Source of the DNA: Rhinopomastus cyanomelas
Lineage: Eukaryota > Chordata > Aves > Bucerotiformes > Rhinopomastidae
Direction: 5' to 3'
DNA: 64,000 nt
Assembly: GCA_013400115.1 (NCBI GenBank)
Contig: VXBP01005185.1
Coordinates: forward strand, 222,057 to 286,056
Of this stretch, positions 1 through 10,603 are shown in pieces. Both the position numbers and the translations under genes were made by a program. The first letter of the stretch is position 1. Each line of letters opens with the position of its first letter. Under the pieces are notes generated by a model. The model made no database searches, had not been told where the DNA came from, and worked only from the letters and a program-made list of their open reading frames with translations.

Positions 1-83
1 TCATGATTCTAGGATCCTGCTCTGGCAGGGGGACTGCACTAGAGGGTCTTTCGGGGTCCCTTCAGTCCCTCATGATTCTGTGA
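1..83 (+). mobile_element. CR1 3' tail fragment
   Basis: Contains the CR1 terminal signature (ggatcctgctctggcag, a ggtcccttcagtccct block, then gattctgtga). It is cut by the window edge. Confidence 0.85.
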
Positions 84-745
84 CTGGAACCCCCCGGATG
101 TCACCCAGTGCTCCCGCGGGACGTCAGCCGAGCTCCAAGGCTCCGGTGAACCGGATGTCACGGCACCTTCCTCCTCCACCCACCCCAGCTCCTGATGCAA
201 ACGCCAGCTGGGAACCAAGAGAGGAACAGGCCACGGGCAGATCCCGCACACGGCGGCTGACACGCACCTCACACCTCTGCGCACCTGCTGCGACTCACCC
301 AGGCGCCTCACCAAGCTCCGGGGGTTAACAACGCGTGGATCTTCCACAGAACCAGCCCTTTCTGCTTCTCTCCAACTGCACTCGGATCACACTGAACTGA
401 TTTGCAGAGCAGAAACGTACGAGGTGTCGCAGCAGGTGCCAGCTCAGCGACAAGGACCGGCACGGGCTCCGGTCGAGCATCGCCGTGCCGCCGCAGTCGC
501 ATGGAGTGGCCACCCAGGACGGCAGACCGACGCAGCTCTAGACCAGCCAGCGCAGCAGAGCAGCTGCAGGAGGGGCCGGCTGCTGAAGCCACACAAGACC
601 TTCACCAGGAGAACCAGCATTGAAATGCCCCTTGAGATGGACAGGGATGTTTTGCACAGAAACCTCACGGCGCCACTCCACCAACAGGCCGCTGCTCCCT
701 GCACGACCGCGGCGTTTGCCACGGAGCACGACGGAAGACTCTTAC

Positions 746-865
746 TTGAGCAGGGCGAGGAAGGCAGCGGGCTCCACGTCAGGCAGCTCGATCTCTGTAG
801 ACGTTGTGGCCATCCCACCGTTGAACATGGCATCGAAGACCGCGCTGCCCACGGCCAGCACAAAC
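746..865 (-). CDS. BTBD2: BTBD2, internal exon of the BTB domain (partial gene)
   Basis: The minus strand encodes a peptide starting RFVLAVGSAVFDAMFNGG and ending FLALLK, which I recognise as part of the BTB/POZ domain of BTBD2 (the paralogue BTBD1 is very similar). BTBD1/2 are BTB-BACK-PHR proteins linked to topoisomerase I binding and cullin-3 type ubiquitylation. The exon is 120 bp. It follows a CCCCCGCAG acceptor at 866-867 and completes an Arg codon (phase 2 entry). It ends AA before a GTAAG donor at 745, splitting the final Lys. It is probably exon 2. The next exons (FLYSDEV onward) would lie left of the window. Exon 1 should lie to the right, near the CpG-rich block at 4.8-5.7 kb, and may be hidden in the N gap. 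The assignment to BTBD2 over BTBD1 rests mainly on linkage to MKNK2. Confidence 0.9.
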
Positions 866-904
866 CTGCGGGGGACAAAAGCCCAAGGAGAAGATCCGTG
901 CGTT

Positions 905-1002
905 AGAACCACAGAGCCCCTCGGGTTGGAAAAGACCCTTGGGACCAGCGAGCCCAACCACCAACCCCACTCTACAAGGTCACCCCTAAATCAGATCCCC
1001 CA
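905..1002 (-). mobile_element. CR1 fragment
   Basis: Old minus-strand CR1 tail (ggttggaaaagacccttggg motif), the same subfamily as 2935-3020. Confidence 0.7.
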
Positions 1003-1149
1003 AGACGTCGTGGGAGCACCAGGCCACATCTGCTTTGCCAAGCGCTCCCAGGCTGGCTGCTGCTCCCCAAAGTCCCCCTCAGGGAAAGCAAATCATCCGC
1101 GGCGCTGAAGCGCAAGCACTCTGCACCAGAAGGGAGAGTCAGGCTCCCC

Positions 1150-1385
1150 AAAGACAGGGCTTCGGTTTAGGCTGGGTATTAGGAAGCCCCTCCTAAGTAG
1201 GGAGCCCTTAGGAAAGGGGGATCAGGGCCTGGACTGGACTGGCCAGGGCCCCCGTCCCCGGAGGTGTTGAAGGGCAGCCTGGCTGCGGCCCCGCAGGGCC
1301 TCGCTCTGGCCGATGGGGTGACGTTAGGTCCTGGGCTGGATGAGCTCAGAAGGCCTCTCCAGCCTCAGCGAGTCTCTAACTTTGT
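1150..1385 (+). mobile_element. CR1 fragment
   Basis: Diverged plus-strand CR1 3' region (ggaggtgttgaagggcagcc through ctccagcctcagcgagtc). Confidence 0.65.
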
Positions 1386-1819
1386 GCAAAGTCCTCGTAG
1401 GAGCCCACGGGCCACCCAAGAGGTGCAGAAGGTAAGAGAGAACAAAGCCATTCAGGCTGTCCCAGCGACCAGCACTCGGTGCGATTCCCCACCGCCCCGG
1501 ACTCGAGACACGTACGGAAAGCTCGCCACCACCCACCACCCGGTCTCCCTCCTTCCTCCCCAGATGCAAGGAGACACCCTTGGTGACAGAGGCACAGCAC
1601 CTCAAATCACACGGATCATCCTGGGAGCTGCAGCCACCAGCAGCTCCTGCCGCAGGCAGCGCAGGAGCCGACGCCTCCAGGCACACTGCCACCTCCCTCC
1701 ACACAAAACCCGCGACTGCTCAGCCCAGAAGGGAGAGGACACCTCGCTCGAAGCACCAGGAGCTCACAAACCCCCTTCCACACCGCTCTGAGGGCTTCCA
1801 CTGGTGGCAAATGCAGAGG

Positions 1820-2018
1820 CCAGTGTCATTCCTGTGAGGGTGACAGAGCCCTGGAACAGGCTGCCCAGAGAGGCTGTGGAGTCTCCTGCTCGGGAGACTT
1901 CCAAAAGCCTCCTGGATGCAGCCCTGTGTGAACTGATCCAGGGGATCCTTCTCTGGCAAAGGGGTTGGACTCCGATTGCTAGAGATCCCTTCCAAGCCCT
2001 AACTCTCTGTGATTCTGC
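1820..2018 (+). mobile_element. CR1 3' region
   Basis: Plus-strand CR1 from the gtgagggtgacagagccctg block to a tail ending gattctg. Confidence 0.8.
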
Positions 2019-2044
2019 TGTCACCACAGCTGACAAGAAGCTCA

Positions 2045-2108
2045 CAGAATCATTAGGGATTGGAAGGGACCCGGAAAGACCATCTAGTCCAGTCCCCCTG
2101 CCAAGCTC
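2045..2108 (-). mobile_element. CR1 tail fragment
   Basis: Solo minus-strand CR1 tail of about 64 bp (agaatcattagggattggaa onward). Confidence 0.8.
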
Positions 2109-2934
2109 ATGAGCTGGTCACTGGCTACATCCTTCCAGCACAAGGACTGGAAGCACCAGGTGAAGTGAGCAGGAGGCTGGTTCAGAAACCCCCCAGGAGA
2201 AGCCCTGCGGAGGAGAGGAGCACCGTGACACTTCAGCACACGACACAGCAGCTACGGCACGTGAGTAGACACCCAAGGAAAGACAGGGGGGTTCTCAGGA
2301 GAGAAACTCCTGCCCACAGCAGCCAAGAGCCCACCCGGGCCATCCCCAGGCTGCAGACCATCCCAGCTGGAGGGAACACAGCGGGTGCACGAGGGTGCCC
2401 CATCGGCACGCGCCTGCCCTGGTCCTTTCCGGGACGTGCCTCCTGGCCCAGCTGAACCACCACACCCAGCCAGCTCCTGGCTGATGGGGTTGAGAGGTCT
2501 CTGACCTCACTGATGTTGTGCTCGACGAAGCACATCTGGCAAAAGGCTAAAAAGCAAAGAAACAAACCCCTTCTCTCACTGCTGGGCCCGAGCAGCACGC
2601 TGACCTTGAGCACGCTGGTGATGCTTCCAGGCAGCCCGCTCCGTCCAGCCTTGACATCAAAGACACTCGAGGCCACTGTACCTTCATGGCCAGCTCAGCA
2701 GCAAGAGGGAATGAGCTCAAGGCTGGGAGATCAAGCCTGCTCCAAGGTAGACCAGCAGCTTCCACAGGCTCTGGAGCCTCCTGAAGGTGGGAACCGTCTG
2801 ACCATCTCAGGGCTGCAGTTGGCTCTCAGGACAGATGCTGGGCCAGAAGAACCCTCAGTCAAACCTGGCACAGCCACTTTGGCTACTGATGTGCAAACAT
2901 GGGGCTCACACACTAAATTCACACTGCTACTTGA

Positions 2935-3020
2935 AATCACAGAATCACTCTGGTTGGAAGAGACCCTTGGGATCATCGAGTCCAACCATCAACCCTCCTC
3001 TACGAGTTGTCTCCTAAATG
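2935..3020 (-). mobile_element. CR1 tail fragment
   Basis: Minus-strand CR1 tail (cagaatcactctggttggaa). It lies 38 bp from a longer copy of the same subfamily. Confidence 0.8.
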
Positions 3021-3057
3021 TATTTACTCCCTGCTTCCACGTTGTCCTGTCACAGGA

Positions 3058-3635
3058 ACCACAGAATCACTCTGGTCAGAAGAGACCCTTGGGATGCTCA
3101 TGTCCAGCCATCAACCCTGATCCACAGAGCTCACTCAAACCAAACCCCTCAGCACCACATCTAGAAGAGCTTTAAACACCTCCAGGGACGGTGACTCACC
3201 CGCCTCCCGCAGCGGCTGTTCCAGAGCCTCACCACTCTGTGAAAAATCTTCTCCCAATGTCCAGTCCAGCCCCACCCTGTTGTAGCTTGAACCCCCTCCC
3301 TCTTGTTCTCTTCTGAGACCAGCACCAGCCTCTCCACAGCATCCTTTCAGGTAGATGTAGAGAGTGATGAGGTCTCCTCTCAGCATCTTGTTCTTCAGAC
3401 TGAAGAGCCCCAGCTCCTTCAGTCGCTCCTGGCAAGACTGATTGTCCAGGCCCTTCAGCAGCCTCACCGCCCCTCCTCTGCAGCTGCTCCAGCACCTTGA
3501 GATCTCTCCTGCACTGAGGTGCCCAGAACTGGGCACTGGACTCAGTGTGAGCCCTCACCAGTGCCCAGTACTGGGGGGACGATCACCTCCCTGCTCCTGC
3601 TGGCCACACTACTGCTAACACAAGCCAGGATGACA
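3058..3635 (-). mobile_element. CR1 copy, 3' portion
   Basis: Long minus-strand CR1 3' region with tail at the low-coordinate end. Relic frame reads RHHSLHLPERMLW-like CR1 3' translation, not a gene. Same subfamily as 29876-30478. Confidence 0.85.
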
Positions 3636-4137
3636 GCGGGTTGTACGCGAACAGCTGAGCTCGGCAGACCCTCCTACGAACACGCCTGAGCCTACAGGTG
3701 AGGGCCACGCTCAGAAACCTTCTCCCTTCACCACCACACCTGGATGACACCACTTGCGACCTACGTGCCGTCGGCTACCTCAGCCTGCCAAGGCACCACG
3801 TTCCCAGGAGCAGCTGCACCATCACCTCCAGCTCCTGCAGGACCACGATGATGGTGCTTCGTGAATCCTCGGGACACCCCAGCTGTGGGAGGTACTAAAA
3901 CCTGTACCCAAGTGGGATGTCACAGCACCACACACACACACTAGCCCATCTTCAGCACGCAGAGCACCAGACGGATTACAGGGCAATTAAGCAGCGTTTC
4001 ACGTGGGGGCTATTTTCTTCTTCTTCACTCTCCCCACCTCACAAGCCCAGCTCTCAGGACAAGAGCCAGCTTACACACAGTATCAACTGAGCTTCAAATC
4101 ACAGAAGAGCAGCACTGACATCCTCAATGCTCAAAGC

Positions 4138-4425
4138 ATCACAGAACGTTAGGGATCGGAAGGGACCTCGAAAGACCATCCAGCCCAGTCCCCCTGCCAC
4201 AGCAGGATCCCCCAGATCCAGTCATTAGGGTTGGGAAGGGACCTCAAAAGATCATCCAGCCCAGTCCCCCTGACACAGCAGGATCCCCCAGATCCAGTCA
4301 TTAGGATTGAAGGGACCTTGAAAGATCATCCAGTCGAATCCCCCTGCCACAGCAGGATCCCCTAGACCAAGTCACACAGGAACACATCCAGGTGGGTTTT
4401 AAACCTCTCCAGAGCAGCTTGGCCT
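4138..4425 (-). repeat. CR1-tail tandem array, 3 units of 74-76 bp
   Basis: The CR1 terminal segment repeats three times head to tail: agcaggatcc recurs at 4201, 4277 and 4351. A longer CR1 piece then extends to about 4425. Unit junctions read ccagtcattagg on the plus strand, that is cctaatgactgg on the CR1 strand. Confidence 0.85.
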
Positions 4426-5159
4426 TCAGCAGTGGCCTCGATAGGTTTTCTTGTGCCCAGGTGTCAGACGCCATCCTGCTCTTCCAGAACAGCAGCTGGG
4501 GTGGGGGTGTAGTAGTAGCAGATTACCCTCCAGGACAGAGGGCTTCAGGAAAGATTCAGTAACGGCTATTTTCAAAACACAACACTGCAGCTCCTTAAAT
4601 CATCACTCCTTCCATCACCAACGCTCCCACCGATCTGCCAGCAGCGATCAGGCAGGTCCGGATGTTGTTCCTCCTCTCCTCCACCACCCGCAAAGCCCAG
4701 GATGGCTTCCAAGCCAGACCCAGGATGTAGGGTTTCTCCCCCTCAAGGGAAAACGTCGCCACAGCCAAAAGCTGGACCCCATCGCCGGGGCTGGCGAACG
4801 ACAGAAGAACCGCGACATCGCTGCGAGGGCTCGGAGGTGACAGCAGAGTCACCCCGCAACACGTCCCAGGGCAAACCGCGGGCCCCCGCAGCTGGACCCC
4901 GGTGCTGCCCAGCTCCTCTCCATCGCTGGCGGCGACCCAAGGCCTGAGCAGAGCCAGAGCCCGCCAGGCCCGCGCATCCCCCTCCCCGAGCTCGGCCGCA
5001 GACCGAACGCGCCCGACCGCCCCTTCCCCTTCAGAAGGGAGACGCGGAAGCCCAAAGCCTGGGCCCCCCACCCCGATCCCCGCCCTCCACAGCAGACCCC
5101 GCGCCCGGCCCGAGGCCCAGCGCGGCCACGACCGCGCAGCGCAGCGCCCCGAGGCCGGG

Positions 5160-5281
5160 ACCCACCGAGGCCGAACCCACCGAGGCCGGACCCCCCGAGG
5201 CCGGACCACCCCGAGGCCGGACCACCCCGAGGCCGGACCACCCCGAGGCCGGACCACCCCGAGGCCGGGACCCCCCCGAGG
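5160..5281. repeat. GC-rich minisatellite, about 16-bp unit
   Basis: Unit ccccgaggccggacca recurs every 15-17 bp (cgagg at 5166, 5181, 5196, 5212, 5228, 5244, 5260, 5277) and runs into the assembly gap. Confidence 0.9.
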
Positions 5282-5664
5282 NNNNNNNNNNNNNNNNNNN
5301 NNNNNNNNNNNNNNNNNNNNNNNNNNNNNNNNNNNNNNNNNNNNNNNNNNNNNNNNNNNNNNNNNNNNNNNNNNNNNNNNNNNNNNNNNNNNNNNNNNNN
5401 NNNNNNNNNNNNNNNNNNNNNNNNNNNNNNNNNNNNNNNNNNNNNNNNNNNNNNNNNNNNNNNNNNNNNNNNNNNNNNNNNNNNNNNNNNNNNNNNNNNN
5501 NNNNNNNNNNNNNNNNNNNNNNNNNNNNNNNNNNNNNNNNNNNNNNNNNNNNNNNNNNNNNNNNNNNNNNNNNNNNNNNNNNNNNNNNNNNNNNNNNNNN
5601 NNNNNNNNNNNNNNNNNNNNNNNNNNNNNNNNNNNNNNNNNNNNNNNNNNNNNNNNNNNNNNNN
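5282..5664. other. Assembly gap (383 N)
   Basis: A run of N directly abuts a GC-rich 16-bp minisatellite. This is the expected kind of failure in extreme-GC avian sequence. It may hide BTBD2 exon 1. Confidence 0.99.
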
Positions 5665-5751
5665 GCAGGCTGGTGGAGGAGTCGGGGAGACTGGGAGCCG
5701 CTGCGGGGTGGGTGAAGAGGGCTGCGAGCACCTCGGGGAGGATCGGGGAGT

Positions 5752-6375
5752 CGTGAGGGTCGGAAGGGGCCTCCGGGATCATCCAGGCCGGCCATCACCC
5801 CGACACCACCCTGCCCACTGAGCACTGGTCCGTGTCTGAACCCCTCCAGGGCCGGCAACTGCCCTCTTCCCTGGGTGGCCTGTTCCATCCCTTGACCACC
5901 CTGTGAGGGCAGAGACGGCTCCTGATGGCCAACCTCACCCTCCCCTGGCACCACTTCAGGCTGTTTCCTCTTGTCCTATTGCTGCTGATTGGGGATTAGA
6001 GACCACCCCCCCTCCTTCTCTCCACCCTCCTCTCAGGGTCTCCCCTCAGCCTCCTTCCCTCTGGACTAACCACTCTCAGCCTCTCCCCATCAGCCCTGTC
6101 CTCCAGGCCCTTCACCAGCTTCATTGCCTTGTTTGGATCCGCTCCAGCACCTCAACATCCTTCTTGTATTGAGGTGCCCAAACCTGACCCCAGTACTCAA
6201 GGTCCCTGTGTGACTTGGTCTGGGTGACCCTGCTCCGGTGGGGGGATTGGACTGGATGATCTTTCGAGGTCCCTTCCAGTCCCTGATGCTCTGTGAGACC
6301 TCCCCGGTGCTGAGTGCAGGTCAGGATGCTGCTGGCCTTCTTGACGGCCTGGGCAGACTGCTGGTCCCTGCTCAG
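5752..6375 (-). mobile_element. CR1 copy, interrupted by a nested CR1 tail
   Basis: Minus-strand CR1 3' region. After the cagtactcaaggt block it is broken by a plus-strand CR1 tail (6204-6296) and then resumes with ggtgctgagtgcaggtcag. Confidence 0.8.
6204..6296 (+). mobile_element. Solo CR1 tail nested in an opposite-strand CR1
   Basis: About 93 bp from ctgtgtgacttggtctggg to gatgctctgtga, complete at the 3' end and inserted in a minus-strand CR1 whose consensus continues on both sides. Confidence 0.8.
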
Positions 6376-6634
6376 CTAGAGGAGGTTCAGCCAGAGGAAA
6401 CAAGTGTCTCCCTCTGCTCTTGCAAGCCTCTGCCATCGCCACACCGCCCTGTGCCCAGCGACGCCTCGGAGTGACCACTGGGCCTGCAGCAGCAGGAGCA
6501 CCGCAGGCGGTGATCACCCTGACGCAGCAGGGAGCTGCGGCTCTCGCTGGGTTGTGCCTCCCTGGGAGAGCAGCTGGCGGAAGGGCGCACTGGCCAGCTG
6601 GTCCCCGCTTCTAGCCATCCCCTCACTGGCCAGT

Positions 6635-7273
6635 GTGAGGTGGCAGATGGCCAGGAGCCAGCAGTGTCGCCCTCCTGTGGCCAAGAGGGCCAACAGCACC
6701 CTGGGGTGGATCAGAGGGGGGGTGGTCGGCAGATCGAGGAGGTTCTTCTCCCCCTCTGCTCTGCCCTGGGGAGACCACAGCTGGAGTCTTGTGTCCAGTT
6801 GTGGGCCCCTCAGTTCAAGAGGGATGTGGAGCTGCTGGAGGGAGTCCAGTGCAGGGCAACGAGGATGATGGAGGAGGTGAGCAGCTCCCTTCTGAGGAGA
6901 GGCTGAGGGAGCTGGGGCTCTCTAGTTTGGAGGAGACGGAGGGGTGACCTCATGAATGTCTATAAATATGTGAGGGGTGGGTGTCAGGAGGATGGAGCCA
7001 GGCTCTGCTCAGGGGCATCTAGTGATAGGACATGGGGCAGTGGGTGTGAGCTGGAACAGAGGAGGTTCCATACAAATATGAGAAGGACCTTCTTCCCAGT
7101 GAGGGTGATGGAGCCTTGGAACAGGCTGCTCAGGGGGGTAGTGGAGTCTCCTTCACTGGAGAAGTTTGAGACCCACCTGGATGTGTTCCTGTGCGACTTG
7201 GTCTGGGTGACCCTGCTGTGGCAGGGGGACTGGATGATCTTTCGAGGTCCCTTCCAACCCCTGATGTTCTGTG
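6635..7273 (+). mobile_element. CR1 copy, 3' portion
   Basis: Plus-strand CR1 from the ccagcagtgtcgccctcctg block to the tail gatgttctgtgac. It is the best reference copy in this window for where the short tails begin (gacttggtctgggtgaccc at 7196). Confidence 0.88.
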
Positions 7274-9522
7274 ACTTTTTAAAAGCTGTTTTACACTTGA
7301 TGTGGAGGAGTTTAAGAAACTCCTTGGCTGCAGCTCTGCTGGGGTTGGGAGCTGGCCGCCCCGCAGTCCCTTCCGGCACGTGGTCTGTGCGTGCAGGACG
7401 GAGGAGCAGCCTTTGGAGGACCAGTCTTTCAAGGACCAGTCCTTTTTGCTGTGAAAGCCTTCTCACGTGAAGTGCTAAGTACAGGTCAGCTCTCTCGTGG
7501 AAACACCGCGTCCTCGTGCGGGCTGACGCTGCCCCGCGCTTCAGCGCGACGCTCTCCGCTCGCAAACGGTGTCTGGACGGCGGCCAGAGCCCTGCTCAGC
7601 CCTGCTCAGCTCTCGGCTGCTTCCCCGGGGCCGTAAACATTAGAGGGAGCTAAAGACTGCCGCGCGCGTCCGGCTGGATGGTTGGACACTGCCGGCCGGT
7701 CCCACGGCCCTCCAGAGGTCACCCAGAGGCCCCTGACTCTCCGTGCTGGCAAGGATGGAGGTGGTGCAGCCTGAGCCTCTCTGCTGTGGTGGTCCCCTGC
7801 CGCCAACATGCAGCAAACCCACAGCTGGGTCATCCTTGAGAACATCTCCAGGGTGTTGGGTGCCCACCCAGCCGCACGTGAGCTTCTCCATGATATGGGG
7901 AGGGGATTCAGCGCCCGCCGGCGTGGTGCAGCGCCAGCAACACCTTCCCATCCAGCACTGGAGCAAGACACAAGCAGCTGGAATGAAACCAACGGGACCA
8001 GAGTGCTCCATCAGCAGAGGACACCGAGACTTCCTTCACCTCCACGGAGACGTTTGGAAAACGTGTCCCAGGCAAGAGCCAGGAACGTGGAGGGAGCCCT
8101 GAACCTGCCTGAGCAGCTCATTGCGGAAGAGCTGCGTTGGATGAAGAGCAGCTCCAAGGAGGACAGTGTGGCCAAGCAGGGACATCTCAGGCCTTCTCTC
8201 CAGGGCAAATCCCTGCAGACTTACTTCCATGGCCCTCATCCCAGCTGGGAGTTTATTCTGGGCCGGCGCTCAAGCCCCAGAGCAGGACAGGTTATTTTAA
8301 CCCGCTGCTGGTTTATTCTGGGAGCTGCCCTTCTCCGCAGAGTCTCCGGGGCGCTTTCCAAGTGCCAGGTGCCCACGAAGCCAGGGGCTGGGCTGAGGCA
8401 GCAGTGCGTGTGGAAACCCTCGGACAGCACCTGCGTGGGGTGCACCCAGCGCCGCGGAAGGCTGGTGCAAAAGGTGGGCAAGGAGGTCTCTGAGCAGAGG
8501 GCCCAGCACCCAAGGGCAGCCGAGACAACGGGCAAGAGGGACGGGCAAGCAGGATCCACGAGGTGGGAAGGAGAACCTAGAGCTGGGTGCCCCCCGTACG
8601 CAGGACACGGCAGTGGCTTCCTTCAACAGAAACAAGACCAGTGGGGGGACAGTCCTGGTCCCACCACAGACCATCCCAGAGCAGCCTAAGAGAAGAGACT
8701 CCTGAAGCTGCTGCCCTGTGCAGATCCAGATGCTGCAGGAGGCACCTCAGCCACCTTCTGAGCAGTGGGCTGCTGCTGGGCTTTTGCTGCTCCCAGTACC
8801 TGGCCCGTGTGCGATGCTGGGAGCAGCAGCTACAGGTCCACAGCCCCATCCTCAAAACCAGGAGGCAGGACCACTAGCATCCAGAGGGCCCCCAGCACAG
8901 AAGGTTTACTTACTGGGGGTGAAGATACCTTAAATGATTCAAAACACATTAAAACCTGAAGTGACTCAGCACAGCCTGCCTTGCCCACGGAGGAAAGCAC
9001 GGCGGGACTCCTGCAGCCCTTCTCACACAACCTGGGCACCAGCCCCACTGCTCCCCAGCACCCCACCGCATGCTCTCTGCTTGCTTCAGTCCCCCCCTCC
9101 CCGCCCTGATGGATCAAGAGGAGCAGGAAACGGGCCTCTGCGGGGTGGTGGAGGCCGTGGGCAGCCCCCGCGGCGGCGCTGGCAGAGAGCACAGCGCTGC
9201 ACTGTGACCCCTCCAAGCCCTGCTTGGAACCCCGTGGGTCTCACCACCCCGCTGGGAGAAGTGAGTCAGAGCCCTGAGCCGCTGCCAGCCCCTATTCCTG
9301 GCAACCCCAGCCGGCCGCTGGGGACCCGCAGCGTGCCGGAGGCCACGAGCCAGCAGGGAGAGGGGTCGTGGAGCCTCCGGAGCCGTTTAGAACCCGCTGC
9401 TGCGCGACTGGGGCCCGTGGATGATCGCTGGAGGTCCCTCGCTGCCTCCCCAGAGCCTCCCAGGCCCCCCAGGGCCACCCAGAGCCCCCCGGCACCGCCG
9501 AGCACGTCGGTCTCAATGCGTT

Positions 9523-9528
9523 TTTATT
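9523..9528 (-). terminator. MKNK2: Poly(A) signal AATAAA, MKNK2
   Basis: Forward TTTATT reads AATAAA on the minus strand and is followed there by a G-rich stretch, as expected for a downstream element. Cleavage would fall near 9505-9512. Confidence 0.6.
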
Positions 9529-10278
9529 AAATCCTTACAAAACAGAATACAAAACCCGGCATCGGCGATCGTAGAAAGGAAAATGTCAGCTGTATCAGGT
9601 CACCTGGTACATCCCGTAAAGTGCTCGGTTTGTTCCGCTTGGGCTGGGTTCTGCTCTTCTTTTCTTGGCTTTCTTTTGTACTGAATGATTTGCCCCCCAC
9701 GATTCATTCCCTAAGGCAGCCCCCCACCACCCCCCATCCCCAAGCCAGCGGCTGCCGCGGCCCAAACCGACGGCGTGGGAGCGCGCCGCCCGCAGAACCG
9801 GCTTTGGCAGCCTTCGTGCCGATGAGGGAGCAGAGAGCGCGTCTCCTGTCTCGACTAAAACCCACGTGGCTTCACAGGAAACACCTCTACCCAGTCCTAA
9901 GTCGAGTTAGTTGGCCTGAAGGAAGGGCCAGGGAGGAGAGGAAGCCAAACGCTTAAATCTCCAGCTTAAAAGTGAAAAGTCATTCTTTTTTTGAAGTCGG
10001 TTTCCAAGACGGATGCGGCTACGAGAAGGGGCAACAAGCCTGGAAGGAGGGGGAGAGAAGGAAGGAGGATGTTGGCAAGCTGGTGCCAGGGGCACCTGGC
10101 TGGAAACCAGCCGCCCCCGGAGAGGTGCTGGCATCCCCCGGCCGGCCCTGGCACTGCTGAGGCACCCCAGGGCCACCTCACAGCAGAGGAAGAGGCTCCT
10201 GCGTCAGGGCGAGAGGTTCCACAGCCGATCCCTCGGCTTGGGAGGCGCCAGCAGACTCTCTATGAACACTCAGCCCTC

Positions 10279-10603
10279 CCAGAGCTGCTCCCAGCACCCT
10301 ACTGGGAGCACTGGGACCACAATGGAACCAAACCCCGCTGCTCTGAGCTAAAACCCAAGAGGCCAAGCCTGAGCTCGGAGGATGCTCCCAACACATCCAG
10401 CCCCTCAGCACCTCCAGCCCAACCACACAGCAGAGCTGCTCCCAGCTCATCACAGGTTCCCCAGCAAGCGCCGTACTGGGAGCACTGGGTCTACAATGGA
10501 GCTGAACCCTGCTGCTCCGAGCTAAAACCCAAGAGGCCAAGCCTGAGCCGAGAGCTGGGAGGATGCTCCCGACACATCCAGCCCCTCAGCGCCTCCAGCT
10601 GAG
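10279..10603. repeat. Direct duplication in MKNK2 3' UTR, offset about 174 bp
   Basis: Two diverged copies of about 130 bp: tactgggagcactggg starts at 10300 and again at 10474, each followed by gagctaaaacccaagaggcc and catccagcccctcagc. Confidence 0.85.

Larger units (their letters stand above)
866..4700 (-). other. BTBD2 intron 1 (inferred), repeat-rich, no exon seen
   Basis: Between the BTB exon and the CpG-rich block I find no other conserved coding segment. The stretch holds CR1 pieces in both orientations at 905-1002, 1150-1385, 1820-2018, 2045-2108, 2935-3020, 3058-3635 and 4138-4425. The remaining sequence (for example 2110-2930 and 3640-4130) has no recognisable feature. The span as an intron is inferred from BTBD2 gene structure. 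Confidence 0.5.
4770..5755 (-). promoter_or_regulatory. BTBD2: CpG-rich block, probable BTBD2 promoter and exon 1 region
   Basis: CpG density rises sharply from about 4770 and stays high up to and beyond an N gap at 5282-5664. Position and orientation fit the promoter and first exon of BTBD2, whose known first exon is very GC-rich and encodes an Ala/Pro/Gly-rich N-terminus. I could not find the expected exon 1 end (a peptide ending IPAHR before a donor) in the visible bases, so it may sit in the gap. Confidence 0.45.
5665..9505. other. Intergenic interval between BTBD2 and MKNK2
   Basis: After the gap the sequence is mainly CR1: a minus copy at 5752-6375 with a nested plus tail, and a plus copy at 6635-7273. 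The remainder, 7.3-9.5 kb, is GC-rich unique sequence. It has long open frames on both strands but no recognisable protein, no splice pattern I can defend and no RNA gene that I can see. Confidence 0.6.

Noticed and set aside
4595..4900. Minus-strand open frame with a protein-like look (VAVLLSFASPGDGVQLL)
   Set aside because: No family match that I know, no conserved splice sites, and not the expected BTBD2 exon 1 end; CpG-rich sequence favours long open frames.
7808..8689. 293-codon plus-strand open frame
   Set aside because: No recognisable domain and competing frames on both strands in GC-rich sequence.
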